Assembly (NCBI RefSeq): GCF_002218085.1
Contig: NZ_BDUC01000002.1
Coordinates: forward strand, 1,105,694 to 1,169,693
Length of the DNA stretch: 64,000 bases
Origin: Tolypothrix sp. NIES-4075
GTDB lineage: Bacteria; Cyanobacteriota; Cyanobacteriia; Cyanobacteriales; Nostocaceae
Direction: 5' to 3'
A program made the position numbers and the translations under genes. The notes beneath the pieces were generated by a model. The model was given only the letters and a program-made list of their open reading frames with translations. It did no database searches and had not been told where the DNA came from. Below, one piece after another: positions 45,129 to 55,071 of this stretch; the stretch's first letter is position 1; each line of letters starts with the position of its first letter.

Positions 45129-48100
45129 TTAATTTAGAGGGTTGTAGTCTGAAAGTAAATCATCTAAAAGCTTGTATTCGTAACGAGTTAAATATGAAGC
45201 ATCTGCTTTGAATTCCTGTAACTTCTGGTAAATCAAATCATGTTCAAACGCTTCTATGCGTTCTTTTAGTTCTTCATATAGTTCCTGAAAAGTGAACTCA
45301 GTTGCTAAAGCTAAGGCAATTTGTTCTCTGTCTTTACCAAGTGACTGACCGTTGAATTGATAATTACCTTGAGAATTTTGAGATATTAACTTAAGAGCGA
45401 TCGCGCTGAGTAAACTTTGATAAGCCAGCTTCAATTCTTTACTTGAGCCAATTTCCTCTGGTATCAAATCGGGAATTTCCTCTTGCTCTATTTGTTCGCT
45501 TTGACTGCGTTCATAGCAGTCTCGATAATACTCAATTTGACTGAGAAAATAAGCCGGAAAGCCTAACGAACGAGTCAAAACGCACAAACGCTGCTCGTCT
45601 TCAGCTACCAAAGCTGTTAAAGTGCGGTATGAGCGACTGTAATATCCAAATATTTCTTCTTTATCTTTTGCTGCTACCCAGAGAGTAAGCTCACGTTGCG
45701 AAGCTGGGTTTAAATTAGCATCAATATCCTGAAGTCGCAGCAACTCTTTAGCACCATCATCAAGCTGATTCAATCGTAATTTAGCAGTATTTGCGGCAAT
45801 TAAATCTGTTTGCTTTAATACTTCTCCAATAGACAATTTACTCAAATGCTCGAACTGCTGACGAGCAAAGGGGATAAGTTGGTTCTGAAATTCTTCAGCG
45901 GACATTTGCCACGACTGAGAACGCTTTACCCGTTCTTGAGTGAATATTTCAGTTGGCAGTGTTGAAAGGAAACTTTGGTAATAAGCATCAATATCTGCGT
46001 CAGTCAAAACTGAGAGTCGAATTTCGGAGAATTTCGTTGTCGCTTGCTCGCGTTGAGCCAGCAAATCATTATATATTTGAGAGAAGTTGCCAAGAGTTTT
46101 ACGTAAAGTTTCAGCTTTTTGTTTAGCTGTTTTAATTAGATAATTTAACGCCTCAACGCGGAGATTTTGGGCGTATAAATCGTATTCTAACTTTAATTGT
46201 TCGTTATAGCAGCGACGCAATTCGATTGCGGTTGATTTAACAGAGCTTTCTAATCGTTGAATTTGTTTCTGAACCTTTTGGATGCGATCGCGTATACCAG
46301 TGCTGTACTTGAGCCAAACTATACCTAAATAAGTCAGAATTGTTATCGCAGTCCCCAGCAGGTAATGAACTAAGTTACCCCAAACGTTTTGCAATAATAG
46401 CCACAGCGTTGATTGACTGAAAATCCCGGTCAGAATCACCAAGCCGAATAAAGCCGCAGTAATAAGTATAGGATAAATAACTAAGTACTGAGCGCGAAAA
46501 CGGTTTTCTTCTCCTATCAGTTCATTTAGCTTGTCTGTGGCTGTTTCGAGTTGATTTTCAATAGCAGTTAGGTGGTTCTGAGCGACAACGATCGCTTGCT
46601 TCATTTTTTCACGAGCGTCAGCGATCGCAACTATGCGAATTTGCCGAATTTGTTCAATTTCCGCATTTAACGCTTGACGATACTCGCTAATCGTAGTTTC
46701 TAGCTGTTCGGTGGTTATTTGTATTTCTTCAAGATTTCCACCCGTTGAGGTATCTTGTAATTGTTGCCGCTGCAATTTTAAACATAAAATTTGATTAAGC
46801 AGCGTTTTGGTCGGTTCTTTATCAATTGTGACTTGCAATTTAGAATCAAGGAATGCCTCAGCTGCACGCAATTCGGTAACGAGATTTTCAGGTTGATCGC
46901 TAATAGAATCGGTTTGCAGTTCTAAATATAAATAGGTCAATATATTTAATAGCCTAACTGCTTCATGCAAACCAAAGCGTGTAGCATCAGCATAGCGATT
47001 AATGCAGCGGTCTAAAAAGGTAGTTAATGTTGCCTGCGCTTGTTTGCCAGAATTTTCTAGCGATCGCTTATACGAAAGTAGTTCTTTATTTTCAAATTGC
47101 CGATAAGCACGCTGCAATTCAATTGCATATTCCTGAGCCATCCCAGTACTTATATCAATGCGCGGATTAAAATCTTGCCAAACTGGTTTGCCGTTGTCTC
47201 GTTCTAATTGCAGCAAGGCACTGCTAAACTCATCACTCAATACAAATTCTTTGGCATCTAACAGTAACTTACGATTTGCCTCTGGAGTTAATTCTGGCTG
47301 TGGTAAAAATTGCTGCATTAGGATATCGGCAGCTAAAGCAGAACTCAAACGGTTAATAGCTGTTTGTCCGGGAAAAAACAATTCTCCATAGCCAAAAGTA
47401 CTGTACGCAGGAATTTTTCCGCGTACTTTGTGTGTGCCAATCAACAATCCGTTTGTTTCCGCTTCCATGCTGAGAAAGCCGACAAAAGCATCAGCATAGC
47501 TGGGTAAATTGTCTCTGAGTCCCCCAATTCGCTCATCGAAAAGCCAGCAGTTATCAAAGGGAGGTACTTTTTGACTACCTGCAACTACAACACCACTAGT
47601 CATTTTATAATCTAACTCCCGCAGGAGCGCGTAGGCAGCACCATAATCAGCAGTTCTGACTTGAGCAAATAACCCTGGTAATAGCAATAAAGCTTCTAAG
47701 CTGTGGGGAACATCTGTGAAATACTTAGTAAATAACCAACGCATCAAGCGCACCAGTTCAAAAACCACTCCCCTAGAAAAAGGATTGCTGGCTGACAGCA
47801 TAAGATATACTCTATGGCTGCTGCTGATTTCTATTCCTTGACGTTTAGCTGCGATCGCTTCAGGAGATTGATTAGCTGATTTCAGTAAATCTATTAGTAG
47901 ACTTTGTAGCGAAGTTGCTGATTGGGTGAACTGAGTACGGATTTCGGAAACAGAAGCTTGTTTGTTGTGAGTTTGAGCGAGGTCAAAACTCGTGTCAGCA
48001 AATCGTTCTAACTCAGTACTAAAGCCAAAAGCTTGACCGTCCCAAGTGAGGGCATAAGTCTGAATTAAACAGCTTTGGGCATTTAATTCTTGGAGTTGGC

Positions 48101-48167
48101 GTTTAATGGCTGCACAAAAAGCGGCACTGTGAGGATCAAGTGCAAGTAAAATAGTAGGTTTGGGCAT
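45129..48167 (-). CDS. Large membrane-anchored protein with degenerate tubulin-like N-terminal domain
   Basis: A 1,012-residue protein from the ATG at 48167 (a TTG seven codons upstream is unlikely). Its first 310 residues align in order with the tubulin-like protein upstream: PTILLALDPHS against PTVVIGLGGTG, VYLMLSASNPFSRG against VFIVGSLAGGTGSG, LLLLPGLFAQV against VFVLPRVFANL, PPFDNCWLFDERIGG against PPFDAVFLIDGVNKNG, and STFGYGELFFPGQ against CSFGFATLTLPVQ. All nucleotide-binding glycines are gone. Then come long coiled coils, two membrane helices (about 565-590 and 597-625) and a charged C-terminal region. I infer a membrane-bound pseudo-GTPase partner. Confidence 0.75.
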   Translation of the reverse strand: MPKPTILLALDPHSAAFCAAIKRQLQELNAQSCLIQTYALTWDGQAFGFSTELERFADTSFDLAQTHNKQASVSEIRTQFTQSATSLQSLLIDLLKSANQSPEAIAAKRQGIEISSSHRVYLMLSASNPFSRGVVFELVRLMRWLFTKYFTDVPHSLEALLLLPGLFAQVRTADYGAAYALLRELDYKMTSGVVVAGSQKVPPFDNCWLFDERIGGLRDNLPSYADAFVGFLSMEAETNGLLIGTHKVRGKIPAYSTFGYGELFFPGQTAINRLSSALAADILMQQFLPQPELTPEANRKLLLDAKEFVLSDEFSSALLQLERDNGKPVWQDFNPRIDISTGMAQEYAIELQRAYRQFENKELLSYKRSLENSGKQAQATLTTFLDRCINRYADATRFGLHEAVRLLNILTYLYLELQTDSISDQPENLVTELRAAEAFLDSKLQVTIDKEPTKTLLNQILCLKLQRQQLQDTSTGGNLEEIQITTEQLETTISEYRQALNAEIEQIRQIRIVAIADAREKMKQAIVVAQNHLTAIENQLETATDKLNELIGEENRFRAQYLVIYPILITAALFGLVILTGIFSQSTLWLLLQNVWGNLVHYLLGTAITILTYLGIVWLKYSTGIRDRIQKVQKQIQRLESSVKSTAIELRRCYNEQLKLEYDLYAQNLRVEALNYLIKTAKQKAETLRKTLGNFSQIYNDLLAQREQATTKFSEIRLSVLTDADIDAYYQSFLSTLPTEIFTQERVKRSQSWQMSAEEFQNQLIPFARQQFEHLSKLSIGEVLKQTDLIAANTAKLRLNQLDDGAKELLRLQDIDANLNPASQRELTLWVAAKDKEEIFGYYSRSYRTLTALVAEDEQRLCVLTRSLGFPAYFLSQIEYYRDCYERSQSEQIEQEEIPDLIPEEIGSSKELKLAYQSLLSAIALKLISQNSQGNYQFNGQSLGKDREQIALALATEFTFQELYEELKERIEAFEHDLIYQKLQEFKADASYLTRYEYKLLDDLLSDYNPLN

Positions 48168-48197
48168 GAGGGCAATTTCAGAACGCAAACTATAGGT

Positions 48198-50933
48198 TTA
48201 ACGAATCACATCTAAATCTTCCAGGTATGCTTCAATTTCCTGGATTTCCATTTCCACCTGTTCTTTAATCTGGGAATCAATCTTACCTTCCTTGTTTAAA
48301 TGCTGATTGAGTTGATTGATGTAGTTTTCCAGAGTAGATTTGGCTCTGTCTTCGTCTTCGTGGGTAATACGCTCAACTTTGTCAGCAATTTCCTGAACCA
48401 GAAGCGAGTTACTTTTGAAAGCTTTAAATGCTGATTTGCGATCGCCTCCCAAAGGCAAAACTCTCCCCTCTAATTTTCGCGCTTGGTCTGTATGAACAAA
48501 ATATTTCCTACTCTGATTGACAATTAATTTATATAAATCGGGTGTTAGCGCTAAAGCAAACCAGCGCAAAGCTCCACCATCATCTTCTGGTGGTATTAAA
48601 TTGGCAAACTTTGTCCAATTACGGTCTAAGTGCTTGAAGACTTTATTTGGATCTAGGTAAGCTACTTCCATATCCTTCATTCCGTTGAAGGCAAATAAAG
48701 GCACGCCGATTTCTATTCTAAATAGAGTGACTTTATGAGGTTCCCCTGTTGGTACGAAAGAGGGATTATTTCTTCCTTTAGGCAGCCGGCTTGAAAGAGG
48801 AGGATCGCTAAAAACTGTTTTGTTATCTCCTACTCCGTAGTAATAAAATTCTGTAATGACACCCTGCTGTTGAATGGGAATTTCCGATTCTTGATACTGC
48901 CAAAGAGGAACTGCTAGTTTGCCTAGTTGTTGCAAATCTTGTCCCGCATCTTCTGGATTGCTATCTGCTAAAACCTGCTCAACAGTCATACTGGTGAGCG
49001 GACGGTAAGCTTCATCTAAAAATGCCAGGATTTCATTCTTGACATCAACAGCTTTTTTTTCTGCCCAATTAGTCAAAGTTTGAAACTGTTCTCGATACCA
49101 ACGGATGAAATCTTCGCCAGTGATTTTAGGGCGTTTTGATTGCAAATTAACGCGCTGAATAATGTGAATAAAAGGATTATCGTTACTTCCTTGACGGCTG
49201 ACCTCGTTATAACTCTGTTCTAAATCTCGATAAACTTTATCTAAGTTGCTGTGAAAACGCTGGCACTTTTCCTTAATTTCTTCTACCTTAGTTCGCAGTA
49301 TACCGTACAGTTCAGCCGCTTTATCGCAACGCTTCCAATGTAAATAAATCTTCCATTTTTGGTCAGCCCGTTCTTTGTACTTCTGGCAAGCTGTTTGAAT
49401 ATTGTTTTTATTTGAAAACATACCTCCTGCGGCTTCTTTAATTTTTTCTTCTTGGGGTTCTAATTTCAAAGTATTAAAGCTAGACTGTGCCTCTTGCGAC
49501 TTGCGCTGCACACTCTGCTGTAATTCATCTAGTTTTTCGGAAAGTTTGGTTAAAAATTGTAAGACATAAGCTAAACCATTGGGACGGTTAATACCGCGCT
49601 CCCAGGCTGTAAAAATCGTAGCAGTTGCAGTTTCATGTAAGCGATAAAAATTCAATCCCAGTTCTTTAGCCGTCCGTTGCTCAAATTGGTCTAACTGCCG
49701 CTTGTAAAGTTCTTTGATTGTCGGCAAAGCTGTACGATCAAAACGCATTTCCCCAATTCTAAACTCAGGTTTTAGTTGTCCGCCGCCAACGCTTTCAATC
49801 AACGCATTTAGGACAGTAGTAGCTTCTCCTAAGTTACAATCTTGTAAAAAACGCGCAATTTCGTTTTCTAAATCACTTATTGGTGTAGATGCCATCAATT
49901 GATTCTTTAGCAAGTTTTGAGCATCTTCTAATTTCATCCGCTCGTATTGCTGTACTGGCAGAGTTAGGGTAGCAAAACCAAAACTACAGTAATTTATATT
50001 GCGTCCTCGGACTTTCTCACCAGTTGCCAGATAAGCGCGAATGTTATCAGCAACGTTAGCAGCATCTAGACCGATTTGAGAACCAATTTGGACGTACAAG
50101 CCATCTGCAACTAAATTTTGCAAATCATCAGGACGGCTAACTACAGTTCCATTTTTGTTAACCCCGTCAATTAAAAACACCGCATCAAAAGGAGGATATT
50201 CGGCTTTGACTTTGGAAATACCGTAATCAATCTCAATGCTATTAGATGGTGATAAACTCCAGAAGTGTTCGATTTCCTTAAGAGCGCCGTAAGCATTCGA
50301 CTTCACAAGATGAGTTTGGGGAAGATTGGCAAACACTCTAGGTAAAACAAATACGCCTGTAATATTGGAAAAACTATTAAGATATTGCCGTGCTAAAAAT
50401 GCCACATCCAAAAATGTGCCACTACCCGTCCCACCAGCTAAACTGCCAACAATAAAAACTTCGATACCATCGCGATTGGAAACTTGAAAGTTACCTGAAA
50501 ATGCTTGTCTGCTAGTGCGAATTTCGCGTACATCATAGATTGCTTGAGCGATTAAACCGTTAATATCTCCTACTTTGGCAAATAATGCTAACCGTCCCCG
50601 TGCGCGAATCTGTCCCGCACCACTGATCAGGCTGGATGTTGGAATGTCTTTAGACCACCATTCAGCGATATGGTCGCTACGTGTATAGGGTCCCGGATTT
50701 GCTACTGAAATTGCATAAAGTTCATTCGGTTCTAAGACAACCTTGGTGCCATCGGGTGATTTTTCACGTTCTTGGATATTTTCGGTAGTATCAATCGAAA
50801 GAAAGCGAATAATTTCCGGTACGTAGCCGTAAACATCTATAAATCGCTTTTTGAGCTTGAGGACAACTTCATAACCTGTACCTCCTAACCCAATCACAAC
50901 CGTAGGACGAAAAACAACAGTAGGACGCGACAT
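48198..50933 (-). CDS. Tubulin/FtsZ-superfamily protein (Tubulin_2 type)
   Basis: A 911-residue protein. The N-terminal 340 residues are a tubulin-like GTPase: GLGGTG at 15-20, FLSIDTTEN at 44-52, and the T4 loop LAGGTGSGTFLDV at 165-177, the tubulin signature. A region with LPRVF and PPFDAVFLIDGVNKNG completes the fold. Residues 450-690 are coiled-coil rich (LSEKLDELQQSVQRKSQEAQ, KTKVEEIKEKCQRFH), and the C-terminal part is mixed. It matches proteins described as FtsZ-like families linked to membrane remodelling. No membrane segment is seen here. It ends 30 bases before the partner gene. Confidence 0.88.
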   Translation of the reverse strand: MSRPTVVFRPTVVIGLGGTGYEVVLKLKKRFIDVYGYVPEIIRFLSIDTTENIQEREKSPDGTKVVLEPNELYAISVANPGPYTRSDHIAEWWSKDIPTSSLISGAGQIRARGRLALFAKVGDINGLIAQAIYDVREIRTSRQAFSGNFQVSNRDGIEVFIVGSLAGGTGSGTFLDVAFLARQYLNSFSNITGVFVLPRVFANLPQTHLVKSNAYGALKEIEHFWSLSPSNSIEIDYGISKVKAEYPPFDAVFLIDGVNKNGTVVSRPDDLQNLVADGLYVQIGSQIGLDAANVADNIRAYLATGEKVRGRNINYCSFGFATLTLPVQQYERMKLEDAQNLLKNQLMASTPISDLENEIARFLQDCNLGEATTVLNALIESVGGGQLKPEFRIGEMRFDRTALPTIKELYKRQLDQFEQRTAKELGLNFYRLHETATATIFTAWERGINRPNGLAYVLQFLTKLSEKLDELQQSVQRKSQEAQSSFNTLKLEPQEEKIKEAAGGMFSNKNNIQTACQKYKERADQKWKIYLHWKRCDKAAELYGILRTKVEEIKEKCQRFHSNLDKVYRDLEQSYNEVSRQGSNDNPFIHIIQRVNLQSKRPKITGEDFIRWYREQFQTLTNWAEKKAVDVKNEILAFLDEAYRPLTSMTVEQVLADSNPEDAGQDLQQLGKLAVPLWQYQESEIPIQQQGVITEFYYYGVGDNKTVFSDPPLSSRLPKGRNNPSFVPTGEPHKVTLFRIEIGVPLFAFNGMKDMEVAYLDPNKVFKHLDRNWTKFANLIPPEDDGGALRWFALALTPDLYKLIVNQSRKYFVHTDQARKLEGRVLPLGGDRKSAFKAFKSNSLLVQEIADKVERITHEDEDRAKSTLENYINQLNQHLNKEGKIDSQIKEQVEMEIQEIEAYLEDLDVIR

Positions 50934-52204
50934 TCACTTTCCCCTCGTATCAATAATTAATAAAAGTTTGTTTGCCCGCTGTTTTCAGGGGGTCTTTGGT
51001 GCTTAATCCAGTTAAATTGGAGCTTAACGTTACCAATCTCGATGATGTCCTCATCGTAAAGTTCAACTGTATTTATTTTCTTAGTATTGACAAAAATTAC
51101 ACCTTTCAAACACCTGAGGTTAATATTTTTTTTACCTGCGGTCCATGCTATAACTAACTCAGCATCAGAATCTGTCGCCGCAATTGCTGGTATCAAATTG
51201 CTCAAATAAACTTTGTTTTTGTGCAAGCGAGTGAGACTAATCTCTTCGTCTTCTAAGGATTTTGGCAGTGGTTCCAGCACGAATAGCGCACCTTCTAAGT
51301 ATTTGCGCGTGCGGAAATCTTCGACTAATTCCAAGGGGGTTTTGCGTTGAATCAAACAAATTGCGATTAGGGCAATTAACAATACCAGCAGTACTAAGAG
51401 CGACCAAATAACAATTTTTCGCCACAGTGGTATCAAAATATCTAAATGAACTTTTGCACTGATAGGACTAGCAATAGGGTTATCTGGGGTCAGTACTAAG
51501 GTGAAGGTGCGATCGCCTTCAGAACTGCGATCGCTTACCTTTAACTCCAAGGGAATTTTAGTTTCCCCGACTTGCAAAGGTATGGCTGTTGGTTTTGGCA
51601 GAGAAATATCTTTGAAATTGCCTTGCAGTTGTAATTTAGCCGTTCCGGATATATCGCTCTTGACTACCAAAGTTTGGGTTTCAGTAGTTTTACCTGCTTC
51701 TGTTGAGTTAAAATCTATCCTCGTAGGTGAAAATTGCAGTGTCGGCTTAATCGTCACAGGTAAGTCAATAGCCATTGGTGCGATCGCATTGTCTGCGGTC
51801 GTCAAAACCAAGCGCAAGTTATTAACACCTCTGTTTGCCTCTGCGGGTATCTGCAAACGCACGGGAATGACTGTTGATTTATTCGCAACTAAGTCAATTG
51901 GGCGATCGGGTGGAATCAAGCGAATCCGGCTTTGGTTGGGGTCTTCCAGTTGCAAACTTACCTGAGCATTGACATTGCTGATGCTATTAATATTGAGCGG
52001 TTCAGTAGTTGTTCCGGGCAATACTGGCTGCAAATTGGCAGTTGGTAAATTGACATCAAGCTTGGGTTGAACCAACACTGGTCGGATATTTTGAGCGAGT
52101 TGGTTCAACTGAACTCCTCCAGGGTCTCGCAAAACCTGCCCCTTGCCGCAAAGCGCTGGATTGCTGGCAAAGTCATTTAGCTGCTTTTCGTGTTCTTTTA
52201 GTCC

Positions 52205-53347
52205 TAATACCGTTTCACGAAAAGCCTGATACAAATAAAGCCTCCAAAATAAAATCCCATCCAGTGATAGATTTGACTTGATAAGCACTCAATTGATCTA
52301 ACTGTTTCCACACAGCCTCTCGCAACTCATCTAATGTTTGAAAACATTCCCATCTCAAAGTTTTTTTTATTTCTTTCCATAACCTCTCAATTGGATTGAC
52401 TTCGGGTGTATGTGGAGGCTGAAACAAGAGAATTATATTCTCCGGTACTTGTAAATAATTACTAAAATGAAATGCACCATTATCTACTTGGATTATATGT
52501 AAGTCTTCTGGATATAATGCAGCTAATTTTTCTAAAAATATTTCAAAACAAACAGTATCTAGATGTGAAAATTCAAGGACAAAGTTGTCTCCCGTTAATG
52601 GTTCTACAACTCCATAGATATAAAAGTTATCTCGCTTCCACTGCGTAAATCCAACTGGTTTCACGCCTGTAAGCGTTATTAACTTTCCCGTTATAGTTTG
52701 TAGACCAAATCTACTTTCATCTCCACACCAATAACGTACTTTTCGATATTGCTCTAATGGTGATATTAAATACTTTTTTATTAGTTTTAGCCATGCCGGA
52801 AGTTTTTTTTAAAGTCTTCCTCTATGCCCTTGTGTTGTTTTATGCTACGTGGGCGCGGTGCTTTTAATTTCGCTTTTAGTTTGTAACGGACAACTTCATG
52901 CACAACCTTGTAAGATGCTTTGATTCCTTCAGACGCTAAAAGCCAGGTCTGGACTTCCTCGTAGCTTTTAAATCCTTCTGGCTCAGACAATTCTTGTTTA
53001 ATTAGCGATCGCACCTCAAGTGGTATGGTTTTTGTCCGTCCCGGACTCTTTCTTTGTTCGAGTAGGTGGTTTAATCCTCCATCTCTGTAAAGCCGGAGCC
53101 ATCTTTGTACCGTTATCCGACCTCTTCCCAGTACCACTGCTAAGTGTTGTACCGTTTCTACTTGCCGAGTTTTGAGTAAATACAAAGCTTGAATTCGTTC
53201 TTTCCCAAACCCAGTTTTTTGCTGCCTCAACAACTCTAGTAGTTCTACCTGCGTTTCTTTTATCTCTAATTTAAGAACCCGACACATTGTTTTTTGTGAG
53301 TGACGCACCTGAAACTATATGTATCATATTTTTAGTGAAATGGTATA
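52205..53347 (-). mobile_element. IS630-family insertion with TA target duplication
   Basis: The element spans about 52207-53345 (1,139 bases). Its ends are imperfect inverted repeats: left ataccgtttcacgaaaag... and right, on the other strand, taccatttcactaaaa..., both continuing tgataca. TA flanks both sides (52205-52206 and 53346-53347), the target duplication of IS630/Tc1 elements. Inner genes are two overlapping transposase frames. Removing the element with one TA restores the VWA frame. Confidence 0.93.
52215..53308 (-). CDS. IS630 transposase, two frames joined by -1 frameshifting
   Basis: Frame A (52787-53308) has the HTH N-terminus: GRGRITVQRWLRLYRDGGL and the GRTKTIPLEVRSLI linker; the ATG at 53287 is an alternative to GTG at 53308. 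Frame B (52215 to about 52810) holds the DDE catalytic core: CGDESRFG, IIQVDNGAFH and NPIERLWKEIKK. A run of eight A residues (T on the plus strand, 52803-52810) gives the slippery A-AAA-AAA site, and the shift needed is -1. The fused protein is about 364 residues. All three acidic residues are present, so it may be active. Confidence 0.88.
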
Positions 53348-53923
53348 AAGAGACAAAAAATATATAAGGTTTGCATTGTTGGTGGCGCAAAAATTCAGTA
53401 TTACTAGGAATAGGAACTGGATTAGAAATACCGCGCACATCTTCTACTCCGTCTGTCAAAAACACTATGCTGACAGTGCGACCAAGAGCATCAGGACGTT
53501 GGTTTAACAAAGCGGAATGTTCCAGTGCCATTTGTACCGCTTTACCTGTATGAGTACGCATACCCTGAGCCTGGAGCGAGCTAATTATTTGCTTGAGTTT
53601 ACCTCGGTCGGGATTGCTTGTAATAGTTATGTCATTGGCATTTAGGGTTACATCTTTGTCAAAGCTATAAATAGTAACTGTATCGCCTAATCTGGCTGTG
53701 TTAACAAACTCTGTAATAGAGTTTTTTACTTGGTCAAAAATGTTTTTTGTTCCACCTACACCACGCATTGAAGCAGAAGTATCTACAACCAAAATCCAAT
53801 CAATTCCACCTTTTGGGTTAGTCTGAGCGAATGCAGTAGATAGGTGAGAAATCGACATTAGAGCCAAAATAACAATGCTTTGGATTGAGGTAAATCTCAA
53901 CCAATGCTTGAAGTATCTAAAAC

Positions 53924-54088
53924 TCATTGATAGATTTCTCCAGTCCTTTGGTGTTCTAACTCGGTCTTCTTCAACCCAGTAGCTATTGAGTTCAGATGTA
54001 ATGCGCGTAAGTCTGCCCATCCCTCTACTTCTGGTTGCAGTATTGGAATTAACAAGCCTACAGTACTGACTTGACGCTTTGATACCAT
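53924..54088 (-). CDS. Possible 54-residue peptide coupled to the VWA gene
   Basis: Starts MVSKRQVSTVGLLIPILQ and ends EHQRTGEIYQ; its TGA overlaps the VWA ATG (ATGA at 53924-53927). Too short for firm judgement, but the overlap suggests translational coupling. A weak gagag precedes the ATG. I do not recognise the sequence. Confidence 0.4.
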   Translation of the reverse strand: MVSKRQVSTVGLLIPILQPEVEGWADLRALHLNSIATGLKKTELEHQRTGEIYQ

Positions 54089-54186
54089 CTTATTACTCTC
54101 AAATAAATTGTTTTTTTCAAGTTGCCATTACCATGCATAAACCGACATCAAAGCCAATGCAATATGCAATTGGCAAAAGCTAAGTA

Positions 54187-54435
54187 TCAAGTAGCTAGGT
54201 GATACTTAGCTAAGATTTTTTGACCTTTTTCGCCAAGTTTTTCTACCAAAACTTCAATTTGCTGCACAGCAAGTTTTGAAGGCTTATTATGTCCATTCTC
54301 CCAACGATTAACGGTTGGAAGAGTAACGCCAAGAATTATTGCTAACTCTTCTTGTGTCAATCCCATTACAAGCCGGATTTCGTAGATAAATTGACCGATT
54401 TCTGGCTGGTTAATTATTTGTTTATGAATTGACAT
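54187..54435 (-). CDS. Small HTH (XRE-type) regulator
   Basis: An 82-residue Cro/C1-type DNA-binding protein: IRLVMGLTQEELAIILG, then VTLPTVNRWENGHNKPSK (recognition helix). It is the first gene before the peptide, VWA and tubulin-like genes on the same strand, 98 bases upstream, and may control them. A stand-alone regulator is equally possible. Confidence 0.85.
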   Translation of the reverse strand: MSIHKQIINQPEIGQFIYEIRLVMGLTQEELAIILGVTLPTVNRWENGHNKPSKLAVQQIEVLVEKLGEKGQKILAKYHLAT

Positions 54436-55071
54436 TCAAATTGATATCACATTAATTGGATGCTTTTAACAAGTGATTTATCAAGTTATATATTAACTAC
54501 TATATTTGAAAATGTCACGTTTTTTACTAGAGCAGTAAATATACGAAATATAAAAACTTTAGCTACTTATAAAATGAGTATAAATATGTAAAATCATTCA
54601 TATAATTGCAATAATAATTTGAGATTTACGTTTAATTAGCCTTGACAGTGCTACCGATAAATTGTTAACGCTTGTAGCTAGTCAGTAAGTTATATTTTCC
54701 GAAATATAATGATTTTTCAAACATTTATTCAGGGCAAGATTCGCCATATACAACGACAACAAAGTATCTATACAAGCGCTAATAACTACAACTAAAATTA
54801 TCAACCAAATTGACGATCTCGCCGGACATCGCGTGTGGCAAGGAGATTTTGGCGATCGCATCATCCGCAATTCCCAAGCGTTACACACAATTCGCAATAT
54901 ATTATTACAAATCGAAATCGTTGGGCAGTCATAACCACACAACCCCCGTAGCGGTGCCCTAATATGTATATCCCCGACCTAAAAAGCCAACATCAATATT
55001 GCGATCGCTTTCTTCTGTCTCCAGCGATACTGAGTTAAGATGAATTTTTTGCTCTATAGGGAGTGTTGAAC
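54436..55071. other. AT-rich gap with a transposase remnant
   Basis: Apart from the remnant at 54794-54934 there is no gene. The promoter of the HTH gene and that of the DsbA-like gene should lie here. Confidence 0.45.
54794..54934 (+). pseudogene. Remnant of a REP-associated (RayT-like, Y1) transposase
   Basis: The frame reads INQIDDLAGHRVWQGDFG, then DRIIRNSQALHTIRNILLQ, and ends GQS. This matches the C-terminal VWQ...HIIRNE...RIREYI pattern of REP-associated tyrosine transposases, without the catalytic Tyr part. Confidence 0.65.

Larger units (their letters stand above)
50957..53927 (-). pseudogene. VWA-domain membrane protein with FHA-like tail, split by an IS630 element
   Basis: Two halves lie at 53346-53927 and 50957-52204. 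Joined at one TA, they give one 610-codon frame including stop: signal peptide (1-37, ending STAFAQ), VWA domain with the MIDAS DTSASM, MRTHTGKA and FLTDGVED, then periplasmic beta-rich domains, a membrane helix (about 454-479) and a 130-residue cytoplasmic FHA-like tail (GALFVLEPLPK, VELYDEDIIEIGNVKLQF). The insertion falls after residue 194, within the VWA domain. The two halves may still be made as fragments: the C-part has an ATG in the IS at 52288. It starts ATGA-coupled to a possible small gene and precedes the tubulin-like gene by 24 bases. Confidence 0.85.

Noticed and set aside
54682..54942. 86-codon minus-strand frame
   Set aside because: It is the antisense of the RayT remnant and is Cys/Ser/Leu-rich without family resemblance.
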